Assembly: GCA_900549805.1 (NCBI GenBank)
Contig: URPV01000025.1
Location: 1-14,366, forward strand
From: an uncultured Veillonella sp.
GTDB lineage: Bacteria > Bacillota > Negativicutes > Veillonellales > Veillonellaceae
Direction of reading: 5' to 3'
Length of the DNA stretch: 14,366 bases
Shown: piece after piece, positions 14,062-14,366 of the stretch
How the letters are laid out: each line of letters opens with the position of its first letter
Position numbering within the stretch: position 1 is the stretch's first letter
Notes under the pieces: model-generated
Databases searched by the model: none
Told to the model about the DNA's origin: nothing
The model's input: the letters and a program-made list of their open reading frames with translations, nothing else
Program-made: the position numbers and the translations under genes

Positions 14062-14068
14062 TTTCTAC

Positions 14069-14366
14069 TTATTTGAGTTCTTTCACATAGGGTGCATCTA
14101 GGTTTACATCTATGTATTGTGCCCGAACATGCTTGTCCTGTAAGTCTTTCAGCATATTCACGGTCATTTCAGCTTTTTCCTTAAGTTGCTCTTGATTGCC
14201 GATCCGTATTTGAACGCCATCTGTTGTATAGGCCAAAAGTTGGTCCCCATCACCTAAGTTGATCTCTTCCAACTGAGCTAAATAGTCCGCCGGTAAGGCA
14301 TCCAAATAGGTAACCGCCGCCTTCATTGCGGGATCAGTAACCCGATCTCCAAGAAGTAGGTTGCCT
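14069..14366 (-). CDS. ftsQ: FtsQ/DivIB cell division protein, C-terminal part (5' end beyond window)
   Basis: The frame is open to the window edge; the last 98 residues are present, and the stop is TAA at 14069-14071. The visible part runs from GNLLLGDRVTDP through LPADYLAQLEEINLGDGDQ and LLAYTTDGVQIRIGNQEQLK to YIDVNLDAPYVKELK. This is the C-terminal region of the FtsQ/DivIB beta domain: a regulated 'I-x-I-G-x' strand, a helix of lysine-rich sequence, and the closing YID strand. The family is a bitopic inner-membrane protein that links early and late divisome members. A start codon inside this part (14326) would give a truncated protein and is not the real start. It precedes ftsZ directly; no ftsA lies between. 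Assignment by sequence pattern and position. Confidence 0.82.
   Translation of the reverse strand, partial: GNLLLGDRVTDPAMKAAVTYLDALPADYLAQLEEINLGDGDQLLAYTTDGVQIRIGNQEQLKEKAEMTVNMLKDLQDKHVRAQYIDVNLDAPYVKELK

Noticed and set aside
14001..14366. Second adapter or vector sequence at the right end
   Set aside because: The right end continues an intact FtsQ frame to the last base, and no adapter-like string was seen; GATCTCC near 14344 is coincidental.

Overview
The window looks like the beginning of an assembled contig from a low-to-medium GC diderm Firmicute (Negativicutes, Veillonellaceae-like; genus not determined). Two things point there. The housekeeping genes and their order are those of the Bacillus rpmE-prfA-prmC-ywlC-ywlE-ywlF-glyA-upp region. 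A small secreted protein next to ftsZ has an N-terminal signal peptide and a C-terminal aromatic residue, as expected of an outer-membrane beta-barrel. Bases 1-54 are not biological: they match the Illumina universal adapter as I remember it.

Layout, left to right. After the adapter comes a truncated iron-sulfur-flavoprotein-like gene (55-369), then upp (555-1181) and glyA (1359-2591), then rpiB and a YwlE-type phosphatase. Next is the tightly packed translation cluster tsaC/Sua5, prmC, prfA and a DUF1385 membrane protein, then rpmE, a PC4/YdbC-like protein, an unrecognised 406-residue protein and nth. All of these are on the minus strand, so transcription runs from nth toward the adapter end. 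The only plus-strand gene is a small DUF896 protein (10580-10837), divergent from nth across a 247-base regulatory region that holds two candidate promoters and a near-perfect operator-like dyad. A strong bidirectional terminator separates it from a minus-strand aminotransferase (10918-12168). The right end is a division region, again minus strand: the C-terminus of ftsQ/divIB (cut by the window edge), ftsZ, and the outer-membrane barrel gene.

How the genes work together. prfA makes release factor 1, prmC methylates its GGQ glutamine, and tsaC starts t6A tRNA modification; these three are translationally coupled. rpmE adds a ribosomal protein. glyA, rpiB and upp supply one-carbon units, pentose phosphates and UMP. 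ftsQ and ftsZ act in septation. No rRNA, tRNA, CRISPR array, insertion sequence or prophage gene was seen, and no gene-free stretch exceeds 300 bases. The window is mostly ordinary core genome. The points worth a second look are the adapter in frame with a truncated gene, the 406-residue protein that may be a degenerate DNA methylase, the nth/DUF896 intergenic dyad, the very short FtsZ linker, and the missing ftsA between ftsQ and ftsZ.
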